Counted from the first letter of the stretch, positions 1 to 4,571 are shown. The stretch: 5,556 nucleotides of DNA from Streptosporangiaceae bacterium (GCA_030045175.1 JASIBM010000261.1:1-5556), one strand, 5' to 3'. Notes: generated by a model from the sequence alone, not told the origin. A program made the numbers and translations.

Positions 1-90
1 GCCCACAACGGCGAAGTCAGTCTGGCGATCAAACCAGCGATAAACGGCATCTGCCCACATCGACAGGCGACTACCTCCCCTATTAGTCAT
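1..90 (-). CDS. 5' end of an unidentified minus-strand gene, partial at left edge
   Basis: An open minus-strand frame enters from the left edge. It can start at an ATG read from base 90 or an in-frame ATG read from base 60, and an in-frame stop lies further upstream, so the true start is in this window. The inner start is preceded by GGGGAGG about 13 nt upstream, slightly far for a ribosome binding site. The outer start has only a weak GCGGGA. The visible peptide (MWADAVYRWFDRQTDFAVVG from the inner ATG) has normal actinomycete composition, but I do not recognise the family from 20-30 residues. The plus strand is also open here in frame 1 but has no convincing start or product. The rest of the gene is outside the window. 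Confidence 0.4.
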   Translation of the reverse strand, partial: MTNRGGSRLSMWADAVYRWFDRQTDFAVVG

Positions 91-122
91 TATGATCCCG
101 CGATCGCAGTATGGACTGTCAA
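89..122 (-). promoter_or_regulatory. possible promoter for the left-edge gene
   Basis: Reading the minus strand, a perfect TTGACA (bases 122-117) is followed by CATAAT (94-89). The spacer is 22 bp, longer than the usual 16-19, and the -10-like box overlaps the outer candidate ATG. The inner ATG would fit such a promoter better. This is a weak call, resting mainly on the consensus TTGACA in a GC-rich setting. Confidence 0.2.
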
Positions 123-159
123 TACTCAGATACCATCACGAGATCCCACTTGCACAGAT

Positions 160-564
160 CTACCCAGGGTTTACCAGACCTCGGAGCCATCGGCTCACTC
201 GGCAGCTGTCAGGCAATGCAGAGCCCACGACACTCGGCATGGCAAAAGGGACCGCGCCGTGGCGCTCCCTGAGGACGTCCTTCAGGCACTGATCGCCACG
301 GGCGGCCGCAGCGGTACAAGACGATGTCGGGGTAGAGCCTGATCCTGACGGCGTGGTCCAGGAAGTGGCGATCTTGGACGACGGCGGGCCAGCGACCATG
401 ACGCGGCCCTCGGCCGCCGCTGTGCCAGCGAACGCGAACGCGGCGAACAACTCCCGTGCCCCGCGCTCGCACCCACGACACGCCCACTCGATCAGCCCGA
501 ACGCATCCCACTCCGCTACCAGCACGTCGACGAGCTCTTCGACGGCATCGAGTCGCCGCCGCAT
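160..564 (-). CDS. hypothetical protein, conserved-looking N-terminal half, possibly damaged
   Basis: From the ATG at 564 the minus strand encodes 134 residues. The first ~55 residues look like a real folded segment: an acidic/hydrophobic helix (DAVEELVDVLVAEWDAFGLI), then WACRGCERGARELFAAF and an alanine-rich AFAGTAAAEGR. This resembles small conserved hypothetical proteins I recall from streptomycete genomes; no function is known to me. After residue ~55 the sequence becomes Ser/Thr/Pro-rich and less convincing, although third-position GC stays high, so the 3' half may be frameshifted or replaced. The frame extends upstream past 564 without a stop, but that part reads like non-coding shadow. 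The G-run touching the ATG is too close to serve as a normal ribosome binding site, so the start is uncertain. Confidence 0.38.
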   Translation of the reverse strand: MRRRLDAVEELVDVLVAEWDAFGLIEWACRGCERGARELFAAFAFAGTAAAEGRVMVAGPPSSKIATSWTTPSGSGSTPTSSCTAAAARGDQCLKDVLRERHGAVPFAMPSVVGSALPDSCRVSRWLRGLVNPG

Positions 565-796
565 CCCCCGGTCGACGGTAAGAAGTTTCTTTCGCCGAAG
601 GCGTCCAAAGAGGCTATCGCCGTTTCCACAACATGCGCATGCGCCCCACGCTGGCGCGCCGTCGATGTTGTGCACAGGCCAAGAAGTATCGTGGCACCGC
701 AATCCACAGCTCGGCCGGGATTTATGCACGTGGCGATCCACAAGCGCGGGCATGTAGTGTGCCGGTCCTGACCACGACGCCATTCTGGGAGCAGCG
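565..796. other. divergent gap between the 160-564 and 797-1114 genes
   Basis: No convincing gene is visible here; the short open frames on both strands have arginine/serine-rich shadow composition. Two overlapping perfect palindromes lie at 632-644 (CATGCGCATG at 632-641 and GCGCATGCGC at 635-644). They could be a regulator site between the two divergent genes or chance in GC-rich DNA. No clear -35/-10 pair was found on either strand. Confidence 0.3.
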
Positions 797-1114
797 GTGG
801 ACATCAGGTCGGCGCCAAAACTTGCCTGGGAGAACAAGCTCTCCAAGGGCTTCAACACCACCGATATCCCGCTGGAGTCCTGCCTGCTCAACGGCGAGGT
901 AGCCGAGGCGTCCGACGCCTGGTGCAAGGGCCAGCACGACGTGGCGGAAGAGCTAGCCGACTCAGCGATCTTCCTGCTCGGCCTGGCCGAGATGATCGGC
1001 GCGGACCTGCAAGACGCCGTCGTCGCCAAGCTCGCCAGGAACCAGGCCCAGGCCTACCACCGGCTGCCCAGCGGAGTGCTGGTCAAGGCCGGCGCCACCG
1101 CGCCGCCGGGCTAA
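797..1114 (+). CDS. MazG-like nucleotide pyrophosphohydrolase family protein
   Basis: This 105-aa protein matches the small actinomycete MazG-like / all-alpha NTP pyrophosphohydrolase pattern. The family hydrolyses (d)NTPs to NMP and pyrophosphate in the cytosol, for nucleotide-pool cleaning. Visible signatures are the first acidic helix GEVAEASDAW (residues 33-42, E34 and E37), the second metal-binding segment EELAD (51-55) followed by a hydrophobic helix (IFLLGLAEMIGADL), and the conserved-looking tail AKLARNQ...YHRLPSGVLVKA. The spacing fits the ExxE...[K/E]ExxD metal-site rule of MazG folds. The start is a GTG with GGGAG about 4-5 nt upstream. The next ORF begins 15 bp after the stop behind a good Shine-Dalgarno, suggesting an operon. 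The size is normal for the short single-domain group. The actual substrate cannot be read from sequence; in this family it may equally be a non-canonical nucleotide. Confidence 0.8.
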   Translation: MDIRSAPKLAWENKLSKGFNTTDIPLESCLLNGEVAEASDAWCKGQHDVAEELADSAIFLLGLAEMIGADLQDAVVAKLARNQAQAYHRLPSGVLVKAGATAPPG

Positions 1115-1129
1115 GACGCGGAGGCCATC

Positions 1130-1336
1130 ATGGCATGGCCGCGTCGTATCGATGGTGACCACGTCCGCATGGGCGGCCAGCCAGGCGAACACCTCGAGCA
1201 TCTCGACGAAGCCGACGACGCAGCCCGACGGCTCGGAGCGGACGGCAACGCGCGCTGGACCGCCTTCGGCCCCACCAACGCCAGGCTGCACCGCGTGAAC
1301 ATCGCGCGCTTCGCCGCTGGGATCGGGGCATTGTGA
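1130..1336 (+). CDS. 68-aa remnant of the C-terminal region of an XRE-type regulator
   Basis: The ORF has a good ribosome binding site (GGAGG at 1120-1124, 5-nt spacer before the ATG), so it is probably translated. Residues ~24-58 contain LDEADDAARRLGADGN and WTAFGPTNARLHRV. These closely resemble the TPR-like C-terminal region of large streptomycete XRE regulators, which usually have WTAFGPTNV..HRV followed by more than 100 further residues. Here there is no HTH domain, and the similarity stops about 10 residues after HRV. The piece looks internally deleted at both ends but stitched into an ORF. It sits 15 bp after the MazG-like gene and its stop overlaps the GTG of the flavoprotein ORF (TTGTGA). 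That matches the regulator-then-flavoprotein order I recall in intact loci. As a DNA-binding protein it should be non-functional. Confidence 0.5.
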   Translation: MAWPRRIDGDHVRMGGQPGEHLEHLDEADDAARRLGADGNARWTAFGPTNARLHRVNIARFAAGIGAL

Positions 1337-1617
1337 CTGAGGAACGCCGCAGCAGCGCCCTGTCCGTCGTCGTGTGCGGCGCTGGCCCAGCCATAGCGAT
1401 CAGCTCCTTTATCACGCTCGCGCAACAGCGCGGCTGGACGGTGCAGGTCATCGCCACACCCGTCGCCCTGGACTTCTTCGACCAGGCAGCTGTCGAGAAA
1501 CAGACCGGCAACCCGGTCAAGAGCCAGTACGGCAAGCCGGGAACTCCCCGGTCGCAGATACCAGACGTCATCGTGTTAGCGCCGGCCAGCTCGTCTAGCC
1601 GGTTCCGTAGCAGGTGA
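1333..1617 (+). pseudogene. truncated flavoprotein (phosphopantothenoylcysteine decarboxylase-like)
   Basis: The 94-aa product begins as an NAD/FMN-type Rossmann-like flavoprotein of the Flavoprotein (PF02441-type) family. It has strand VVVCGAGPA (residues 12-20), a helix ending in LAQQRGW, strand TVQVIATP (36-43), then ALDFFDQAAVEKQTGNPVKS and PDVIVLAPAS (77-86). In intact actinomycete homologues the APA(T/S) segment is followed by roughly another 80-90 residues, including the N-K-W flavin/active-site region. Here the sequence runs into SSSRFRSR and a stop, so the second half is missing and flavin binding is unlikely. The break lies near 1588, just before the antitoxin promoter, so the adjacent module may have been inserted there. 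The GTG start overlaps the preceding stop, indicating translational coupling. There is a TTA codon at 1576-1578. Confidence 0.68.
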
Positions 1618-1642
1618 GGTGGCAGGTACGTGACTTTTATGT

Positions 1643-1654
1643 TACGCTAGCTTC
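1643..1654 (+). promoter_or_regulatory. leaderless promoter of the HigA-like gene, with GCTAGCTT element
   Basis: The -10-like TACGCT (1643-1648, TAnnnT pattern) sits 6 nt before the ATG at 1655, and there is no Shine-Dalgarno between them. That is the arrangement of actinobacterial leaderless transcripts. The box overlaps GTTACGCTAGCTT (1641-1653), whose palindromic GCTAGC core could be an operator. No clear -35 box is visible. Confidence 0.5.
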
Positions 1655-2002
1655 ATGGCGCGACCGACCGGTGCAGAGCGTTACTTCGATGCGCGGGCTG
1701 CCCGCAGCCCGGAATATCGGCTGGCTCTTGAAGCCGCTCGCGTGCGCATCGCGGCCGTTGATGGCGTGGTGCGTGCACTGGACGAGCGGCGCAGGGATCT
1801 CGGCCTGTCGAAGGCCGAACTGGCTCGGCAGGCTGGCATGCGCCCCGAGGTGGTCCGCCGACTGCTAGGCACTGGCCCGGCGAATCCCACGCTTTCGACC
1901 GTCATCTCCCTGGCGAGTGCGATGTCGTTGGATCTGACGATCAGCGGTCCGGCTGACCGTACACAGTCCGGCGCTTCCGAAACTCGTCGGCGTACTGCCT
2001 AA
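1655..2002 (+). CDS. HigA-like XRE-family antitoxin / HTH regulator
   Basis: This 115-aa protein has an N-terminal helical segment (FDARAARSPEYRLALEAAR) and an XRE-type helix-turn-helix at about residues 40-96. Within it are RALDERRRDLGLSKAELARQ (scaffold helices), AGMRPEVVRRLL (recognition-helix region, ~61-71) and NPTLSTVISLASAMSLDLTI. This is the layout of actinomycete HigA-type antitoxins that pair with RelE/HigB toxins: the antitoxin binds the toxin and represses its own promoter. The gene starts at an ATG with no ribosome binding site, consistent with a leaderless mRNA. Its last 62 bp overlap the 3' end of the HigB-like gene on the opposite strand. HigBA pairs are normally co-directional, so this convergent layout is unusual. 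The Ser/Thr/Arg-rich tail after residue ~98 lies in the overlap. A stand-alone XRE regulator is the main alternative. Confidence 0.8.
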   Translation: MARPTGAERYFDARAARSPEYRLALEAARVRIAAVDGVVRALDERRRDLGLSKAELARQAGMRPEVVRRLLGTGPANPTLSTVISLASAMSLDLTISGPADRTQSGASETRRRTA

Positions 2003-2366
2003 CGCGCCGGTAATCGCGCGGACTTGCGGCGGACCGCACCGGCTTGGTCAGGCCGTCAAGGCAAATGACCGAAGAACCACCGAGATCGTCCGCGTTTCGT
2101 TCCAGAAGGCAGAACAACCGGTGGTTAGCGCCCCCGCCTTGGACTCGAACTTCGTAGAATCCGGCCATCTCGTCATGCATGGCTTCCCACTTCCCGCCAC
2201 CTGAGAACGACGGCGGAGGCGCTACCGCCACGGCTTCAAGGACCGCCTGAATCTCCGCAGCTACCTTGTCCGGCAGCCCGTCGAGGAAGTCGATAGTGGG
2301 CGTCGAGCGAGCCAGGTCATCTTCCATGTGGCGCTGGAAGAAGTGGATTAGCCAGGGTTCAGACAT
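1941..2366 (-). CDS. HigB/RelE-type toxin (phage Gp49-like family)
   Basis: This 141-aa protein shows the RelE/HigB (Gp49-like) toxin pattern. An N-terminal helical segment (TIDFLDGLPDKVAAEIQAVL) is followed by a beta-sheet core: GGGKWEAMHDEMAGFYEVRV (~57-75), NHRLFCLLER (81-90) and SSVICLDGLTKPVRSA (98-113), then a C-terminal helix with RDYRRVRQYADEFRKR. Members of this fold are ribosome-dependent mRNA endonucleases that cut translated mRNA; basic residues such as R74, R83, K108 and R111 are candidate RNA/catalytic residues by analogy. The start is an ATG with GGAGCGGAAG just upstream. It follows the zinc-module gene by 24 bp on the same strand, so they are likely co-transcribed. It converges on and overlaps the HigA-like gene. 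No truncation or frameshift is visible, so it may be active. The partner assignment is inference from adjacency. Confidence 0.8.
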   Translation of the reverse strand: MSEPWLIHFFQRHMEDDLARSTPTIDFLDGLPDKVAAEIQAVLEAVAVAPPPSFSGGGKWEAMHDEMAGFYEVRVQGGGANHRLFCLLERNADDLGGSSVICLDGLTKPVRSAASPRDYRRVRQYADEFRKRRTVYGQPDR

Positions 2367-2390
2367 CGATCTTCCGCTCCAGAATAGACG

Positions 2391-2915
2391 TCAAGCGTGC
2401 GGGTTCTCGTCATACCAGTCGATGAATGCTGCGACGTCGCCGCCGAAGTCGCGGCGTATCCGGTCGTGGATGGCGCGCTGGTCGTGGCCGGTCACCCAGA
2501 TACCGTTGGTGGCTCGCCCGCACCCGCACTTGCACAGACCCCTGGGATCGTCAGGGTCGCTGATGTAGTGGATGGGGTTCCGACTGGCGGAGGCGAGCGG
2601 TTTGCCAACGTACCGGTCATGGACGGGATGGCCCGGAGGGAGGACCTGCCCGCTGAAGGCGTGCCGACCCTGCTCGTGATAGGTCCGCCACCTGTTGATC
2701 TCGATGACCTGGCGGGCGATGCCGTCGGCGGTGACGACGGCGTACTTCTCGCGCTCCGCGCGAGCGCGGTTGAGTACCCATCGGCCGCGGGCAGAGGTGT
2801 AGATGTCCTCGTCGCTCATGCCCGGGTACCAGCCGTAGTGTTCACGGGGAAGGAACTCGTCGTCTTCTTCATCCTTTGGCGCGCGCCCGTACGCGCCAAG
2901 CGTGATCTGCAACAT
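2391..2915 (-). CDS. 174-aa protein with PUA-like-type region and CxCxC/GHDQR putative zinc module
   Basis: Two regions are visible. Residues ~35-117 (SARGRWVLNRARAEREKYAV, then TADGIARQVIEINRWR, HAFSGQ, RYVGKPL and NPIHYI) match a small beta-rich domain I recall in actinobacterial proteins of unknown function, sometimes near or fused to nucleases. Residues ~127-170 carry CKCGCG (C128, C130, C132) and GHDQRAIH (H144, H150), then FGGDVAAFIDWYDE, a recurrent actinomycete putative zinc-binding module. The N-terminus is acidic (DEEDDE). The function is unknown; nucleic-acid binding is plausible but inferred. The gene is promoter-proximal to the HigB-like toxin, 24 bp apart, which may make it a third component of the toxin-antitoxin locus. 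The ATG start has only a weak GGGA upstream and lies beside the inverted repeat ATGAC-TT-GTCAT (2914-2925). Confidence 0.7.
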   Translation of the reverse strand: MLQITLGAYGRAPKDEEDDEFLPREHYGWYPGMSDEDIYTSARGRWVLNRARAEREKYAVVTADGIARQVIEINRWRTYHEQGRHAFSGQVLPPGHPVHDRYVGKPLASASRNPIHYISDPDDPRGLCKCGCGRATNGIWVTGHDQRAIHDRIRRDFGGDVAAFIDWYDENPHA

Positions 2916-2932
2916 GACTTGTCATCCCAGGA

Positions 2933-2973
2933 AGCAGGGTATGGGCTAACTTTTTAGGTAAGCTAGCAGGGTA
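2933..2973. repeat. direct repeat AGCAGGGTA x2, about three helical turns apart
   Basis: AGCAGGGTA occurs at 2933-2941 and again at 2965-2973, 32 bp from start to start, so both would face the same side of the helix. The second copy overlaps the -10 region of the putative toxin-operon promoter and the first lies in its 5' leader. This geometry suits a repressor binding two sites, but only two 9-bp copies exist, so chance is not excluded. Confidence 0.35.
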
Positions 2974-2988
2974 ACAGCATACATGCAA
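2960..2988 (-). promoter_or_regulatory. promoter of the zinc-module/HigB operon
   Basis: On the minus strand TTGCAT (2988-2983) and TAGCTT (2965-2960) are separated by exactly 17 bp. Transcription would start near 2953, giving a leader of about 38 nt before the ATG at 2915. The -10 lies inside GTTACCCTGCTAGCTT, which resembles the element at the HigA-like start (1641-1653). Confidence 0.45.
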
Positions 2989-3009
2989 GCCCGAGATCAA
3001 AGGTATGAT
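2981..3009 (+). promoter_or_regulatory. possible plus-strand promoter, divergent from the toxin operon
   Basis: TATGAT (3004-3009) is a near-consensus -10 on the plus strand, flanked by two GATCAA words (GATCAAAGG and GATCAAGG). The -35 position holds only a weak ACATGC. It would drive the mini-ORF at 3022 and the ORF at 3048, and would overlap the -35 of the minus-strand promoter. Confidence 0.3.
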
Positions 3010-3021
3010 CAAGGCGAGGCG

Positions 3022-3051
3022 ATGCACCTTGCTCAGCTTCGTCTGCAGTGA
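3022..3051 (+). CDS. 9-codon leader-like mini-ORF coupled to the next ORF
   Basis: ATG at 3022 reads MHLAQLRLQ and stops at TGA 3049-3051. That stop overlaps a GTG start at 3048 (GTGA). A purine-rich AAGGCGAGGC precedes the ATG. It could be a translationally coupled leader peptide or the remains of a longer gene. Ten codons give no statistical support for coding; the call rests on the ribosome binding site and the stop/start overlap. Confidence 0.2.
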   Translation: MHLAQLRLQ

Positions 3052-3269
3052 CTAGCTTCCCTCGCGGTACGGCCTTCGCGAGCTGGTCACAGCCACAAGC
3101 CCGACTACCCAACCATCCGGCGGTTCTCCCAGTGGTACGTCGTGCTGGTATGGCGCAGATCATCGCGGTCGTGGGCCGAACGTACCAGCCGGCGGACCAC
3201 ATCCTCATCGAAGGTGACCCGCTCCCGGTACGTTTGACCAGGTCACGCACCACCAAGGCCGCCCGATGA
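3048..3269 (+). CDS. small unidentified protein whose C-terminal part is duplicated downstream
   Basis: The frame encodes up to 73 residues from GTG 3048, with a shorter option from ATG 3150. I do not recognise the family. The last 32 residues (VGRTYQPADHILIEGDPLPV onward, ending in TKAAR) recur at 4210-4308 with the same stop. The differences include third-position silent changes (CTC/CTG, CCG/CCC, GCC/GCG) and conservative ones such as V/I, supporting plus-strand coding of this part. The upstream half has shadow-like composition and may not be translated. Frame 1 across the same stretch also gives a plausible peptide (PTIRRFSQWYVVLVW) before a stop at 3235, so a frameshift between the two frames is possible. 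The stop overlaps an ATG (ATGA at 3266-3269), implying coupling to a downstream gene that is now replaced by a DUF2637 fragment. Confidence 0.38.
   Translation: MTSFPRGTAFASWSQPQARLPNHPAVLPVVRRAGMAQIIAVVGRTYQPADHILIEGDPLPVRLTRSRTTKAAR
3171..3269 (+). repeat. copy 1 of a 99-bp direct duplication
   Basis: This segment aligns without gaps to 4210-4308, with 12 mismatches by eye (about 88% identity), and in the same orientation about 1.04 kb away. It ends exactly at the ATGA stop/start overlap in both copies. Weaker similarity continues upstream (CGGTTCTCCCAGTGGTACGTC in part matches CGGTTCGCCCAGCGATACGTC), so the original duplication was longer and is old. Confidence 0.85.
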
Positions 3270-3912
3270 GCCCCGCCGCCCCATCCCCTGGGCAGCGTTG
3301 CTCATCGGCACCGCCGCGAGCCTTGCCACCAATGTCGCCACCGCCCAGCCCGGCACGATCAGCCGAATCATCGCCGGCTGGCCCGCTCTGGCCCTGCTCA
3401 TCGCGGTCAAGCTGCTATCCGGCATGCTCGAGCACCACGACACCGAGGGCGATGCCTCAGCCGTCCCCGTCCCGGCAGCCGACCCCGTTCAGGATGGTCC
3501 CCGTCCCAAACGGCCAGCGCCTGCGCCGACCGGCACCGCCGGGCGACGAAAGGCACGTCGTACCCCATCCGGGGACAACACCACCAGGCCAGCGGCCACT
3601 AGCCTGCAGGCCGGTCCGCAGCCTGTCGGCGCAGTAGCCCTCACGGCTCTGACGGCCGACGTGCCGGTTTCGCACAGCCAGGGACCACGCATCCGGTCGG
3701 GACCAGGACCGTCCCCAATCCGGCTGCCGACACTGCCGCCTTGCTGGCTGCGGCTCGCGCTGCCTGGAATGACCTGCGACGAGGTGGGCGCCCAGTCACC
3801 CGCGACGCGCTCGCCGCCCACTTGCGCCGTAACGGCCATTCTTGTCCGCAACGCTCGCCTCACGCCCTTGCTCCGTGTCCTCCGAGAGGAGGCAACGAGC
3901 CCGGCCGCGTGA
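3238..3912 (+). pseudogene. 5'-truncated, frameshifted DUF2637-family (Spd-like) gene remnant
   Basis: Frame 1 gives PRRPIPWAALLIGTAASLAT and SRIIAGWPALALLIAVKLLS (about 3271-3426). This is the last membrane-helix pair of DUF2637 proteins, which I associate with transfer/spread genes of actinomycete integrative-conjugative elements. The earlier membrane helices are absent: frame 1 has a stop at 3235-3237 and no homology before it. After a proline-rich linker the family C-terminal HTH-like tail appears in frame 3 (LLAAARAAWNDLRRGGRPVT, then RDALAAHLRRNGH, about 3738-3845). It then returns to frame 1 (VRNARLTPLLRVLREEA, about 3849-3897). At least two indels are therefore needed: one in the linker (~3600-3690) and one near 3846 in ATTCTTGTCC. 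The conserved tail split over two frames shows a dead gene rather than a true ORF. It joins the ATGA end of the preceding small ORF. Confidence 0.72.
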
Positions 3913-4005
3913 CTAGCGCTGGGGCTACCGGAGGGGCAGCTTCCGCTCGCGAACGCTGCCGATGACTGTGCGACCTGGTCGGCCGCCCGTGCCATCGAAT
4001 GGAAA

Positions 4006-4028
4006 ACCCGGCCCACAAGGAGCCGGGT
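4006..4028. terminator. hairpin terminator after the DUF2637 remnant
   Basis: ACCCGGC (4006-4012) and GCCGGGT (4022-4028) form a perfect 7-bp stem with a 9-nt loop, preceded by AAA and followed by GATATATG. There is no T-run, which is common for actinomycete terminators. Located about 95 bp after the remnant's stop. Confidence 0.55.
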
Positions 4029-4209
4029 GATATATGAGCGAAGTTTAACGCCTTCGCCGTCGGTTTGCTTCCTGCCTTGTCACCAGTCGACCGCAGCGAG
4101 CAGTCGACCAAGAACTGTCGCCCGATCGCAGGTCAACCGTGCTGACATATCAACTCCGGTTCGCCCAGCGATACGTCCGCATACGCATATCTGCAGGTCA
4201 CCAGCCCTG
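4029..4209 (+). other. non-coding stretch before repeat copy 2
   Basis: With the end of the DUF2637 remnant, this forms about 300 bp (3913-4209) without a convincing gene. A frame open from a GTG at 4027 runs through to 4308, but its first 60 residues (rich in Ser, Pro, Arg) look like shadow. Diverged traces of the upstream flank of the duplication are visible from about 4125 onward. Confidence 0.4.
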
Positions 4210-4308
4210 GTGGGCCGAACGTACCAGCCGGCGAACCACATCCTGATCGAAGGTGACCCGCTCCCCATACGTTTGCGCAGGTCACGCTTCGTTAAGGCCG
4301 CGCGATGA
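4210..4308 (+). repeat. copy 2 of the 99-bp duplication, 3' end of a small ORF
   Basis: This is the counterpart of 3171-3269. It encodes VGRTYQPANHILIEGDPLPI and ends RFVKAAR with a TGA at the same place. The frame is open back to 4027 and a GTG lies at 4210, but no start with a ribosome binding site is evident, so it is best regarded as a gene fragment. Relative to copy 1, the changes cluster in the last 12 codons (three consecutive altered codon sites around TT/FV). Confidence 0.8.
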
Positions 4309-4472
4309 ACCGGCCCGACGTCCCTGGCCAGGCGCCCGCAGCAGCCGTCGGCCGGGCGGACAGGTGGATCCAAGCCAGCACGATCGTCAGCCGGCCATCA
4401 GAACGTAGCGTCGGCTGGCTGACAGCTCCGAAGGCGGCAGGTCGCCAAAATGTATTGCCGCACGGACCGTAA
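4305..4472 (+). CDS. 55-aa unidentified ORF coupled to repeat copy 2
   Basis: ATG 4305 overlaps the stop of the copy-2 ORF (ATGA) and reads MNRPDVPGQAPAAAVGRADR and on to VLPHGP with a TAA stop at 4470-4472. I do not recognise the family; there are no Cys/His clusters, membrane segments or HTH. The same ATGA overlap after copy 1 suggests that the ancestral small gene was coupled to a downstream gene and that this is its 5' end, perhaps truncated. Weak base similarity continues just past both ATGs (CCTGGGCAG against CCTGGCCAG). Coding confidence is low. Confidence 0.3.
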   Translation: MNRPDVPGQAPAAAVGRADRWIQASTIVSRPSERSVGWLTAPKAAGRQNVLPHGP

Positions 4473-4544
4473 CGGGAACCGATCCTTGGTCCGCGTGTGG
4501 TCTGCAGGCACACGCCAGCGCCGATTCTGCAACATCACGTAACT

Positions 4545-4571
4545 CGGCCCAGCGGCCAAGCCGCTGGGCCG
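4545..4571. terminator. strong GC-rich hairpin, likely bidirectional terminator
   Basis: CGGCCCAGCGGC pairs perfectly with GCCGCTGGGCCG around a CAA loop: a 12-bp stem at 4545-4556 / 4560-4571. No T-tract follows. It separates the repeat region from the gene at 4617. Confidence 0.75.

Noticed and set aside
160..1029. 289-aa minus-strand ORF through 1029
   Set aside because: Its upstream part covers the well-supported MazG-like gene on the plus strand and has shadow-type composition; only the portion from 564 leftward is retained.
962..1571. Minus-strand ORFs opposite the MazG/flavoprotein operon
   Set aside because: Arg/Ala/Ser-rich shadows of the plus-strand genes, without ribosome binding sites. 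The stretch AWLAAHADVVTID looks protein-like but lies within a frame that has no other coherent pattern.
148..2538. Shared 12-mer CACTTGCACAGA at 148-159 and 2527-2538
   Set aside because: The flanks do not align beyond the word and the second copy is inside a coding motif; probably chance.
2397..2957. 186-aa plus-strand ORF opposite the zinc-module gene
   Set aside because: Mirror frame of the 2391-2915 gene, Val/Asp/Gly-rich; the minus strand has clear motifs (CxCxC, GHDQR).
3266..3637. 123-aa plus-strand ORF starting at the ATGA overlap
   Set aside because: Pro/Ser-rich and out of frame with the DUF2637 membrane segment it covers.
3489..4016. 175-aa minus-strand ORF over the DUF2637 remnant
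   Set aside because: Low-complexity Gly/Ala/Arg/Ser shadow; plus-strand family motifs explain the region.
2963..4373. Minus-strand reading of the duplicated segments (GSGSPS-RMW-AGWYVRPT)
   Set aside because: Changes between copies are less often silent in this frame than in the plus frame, and the conserved stop and ATGA are on the plus strand.
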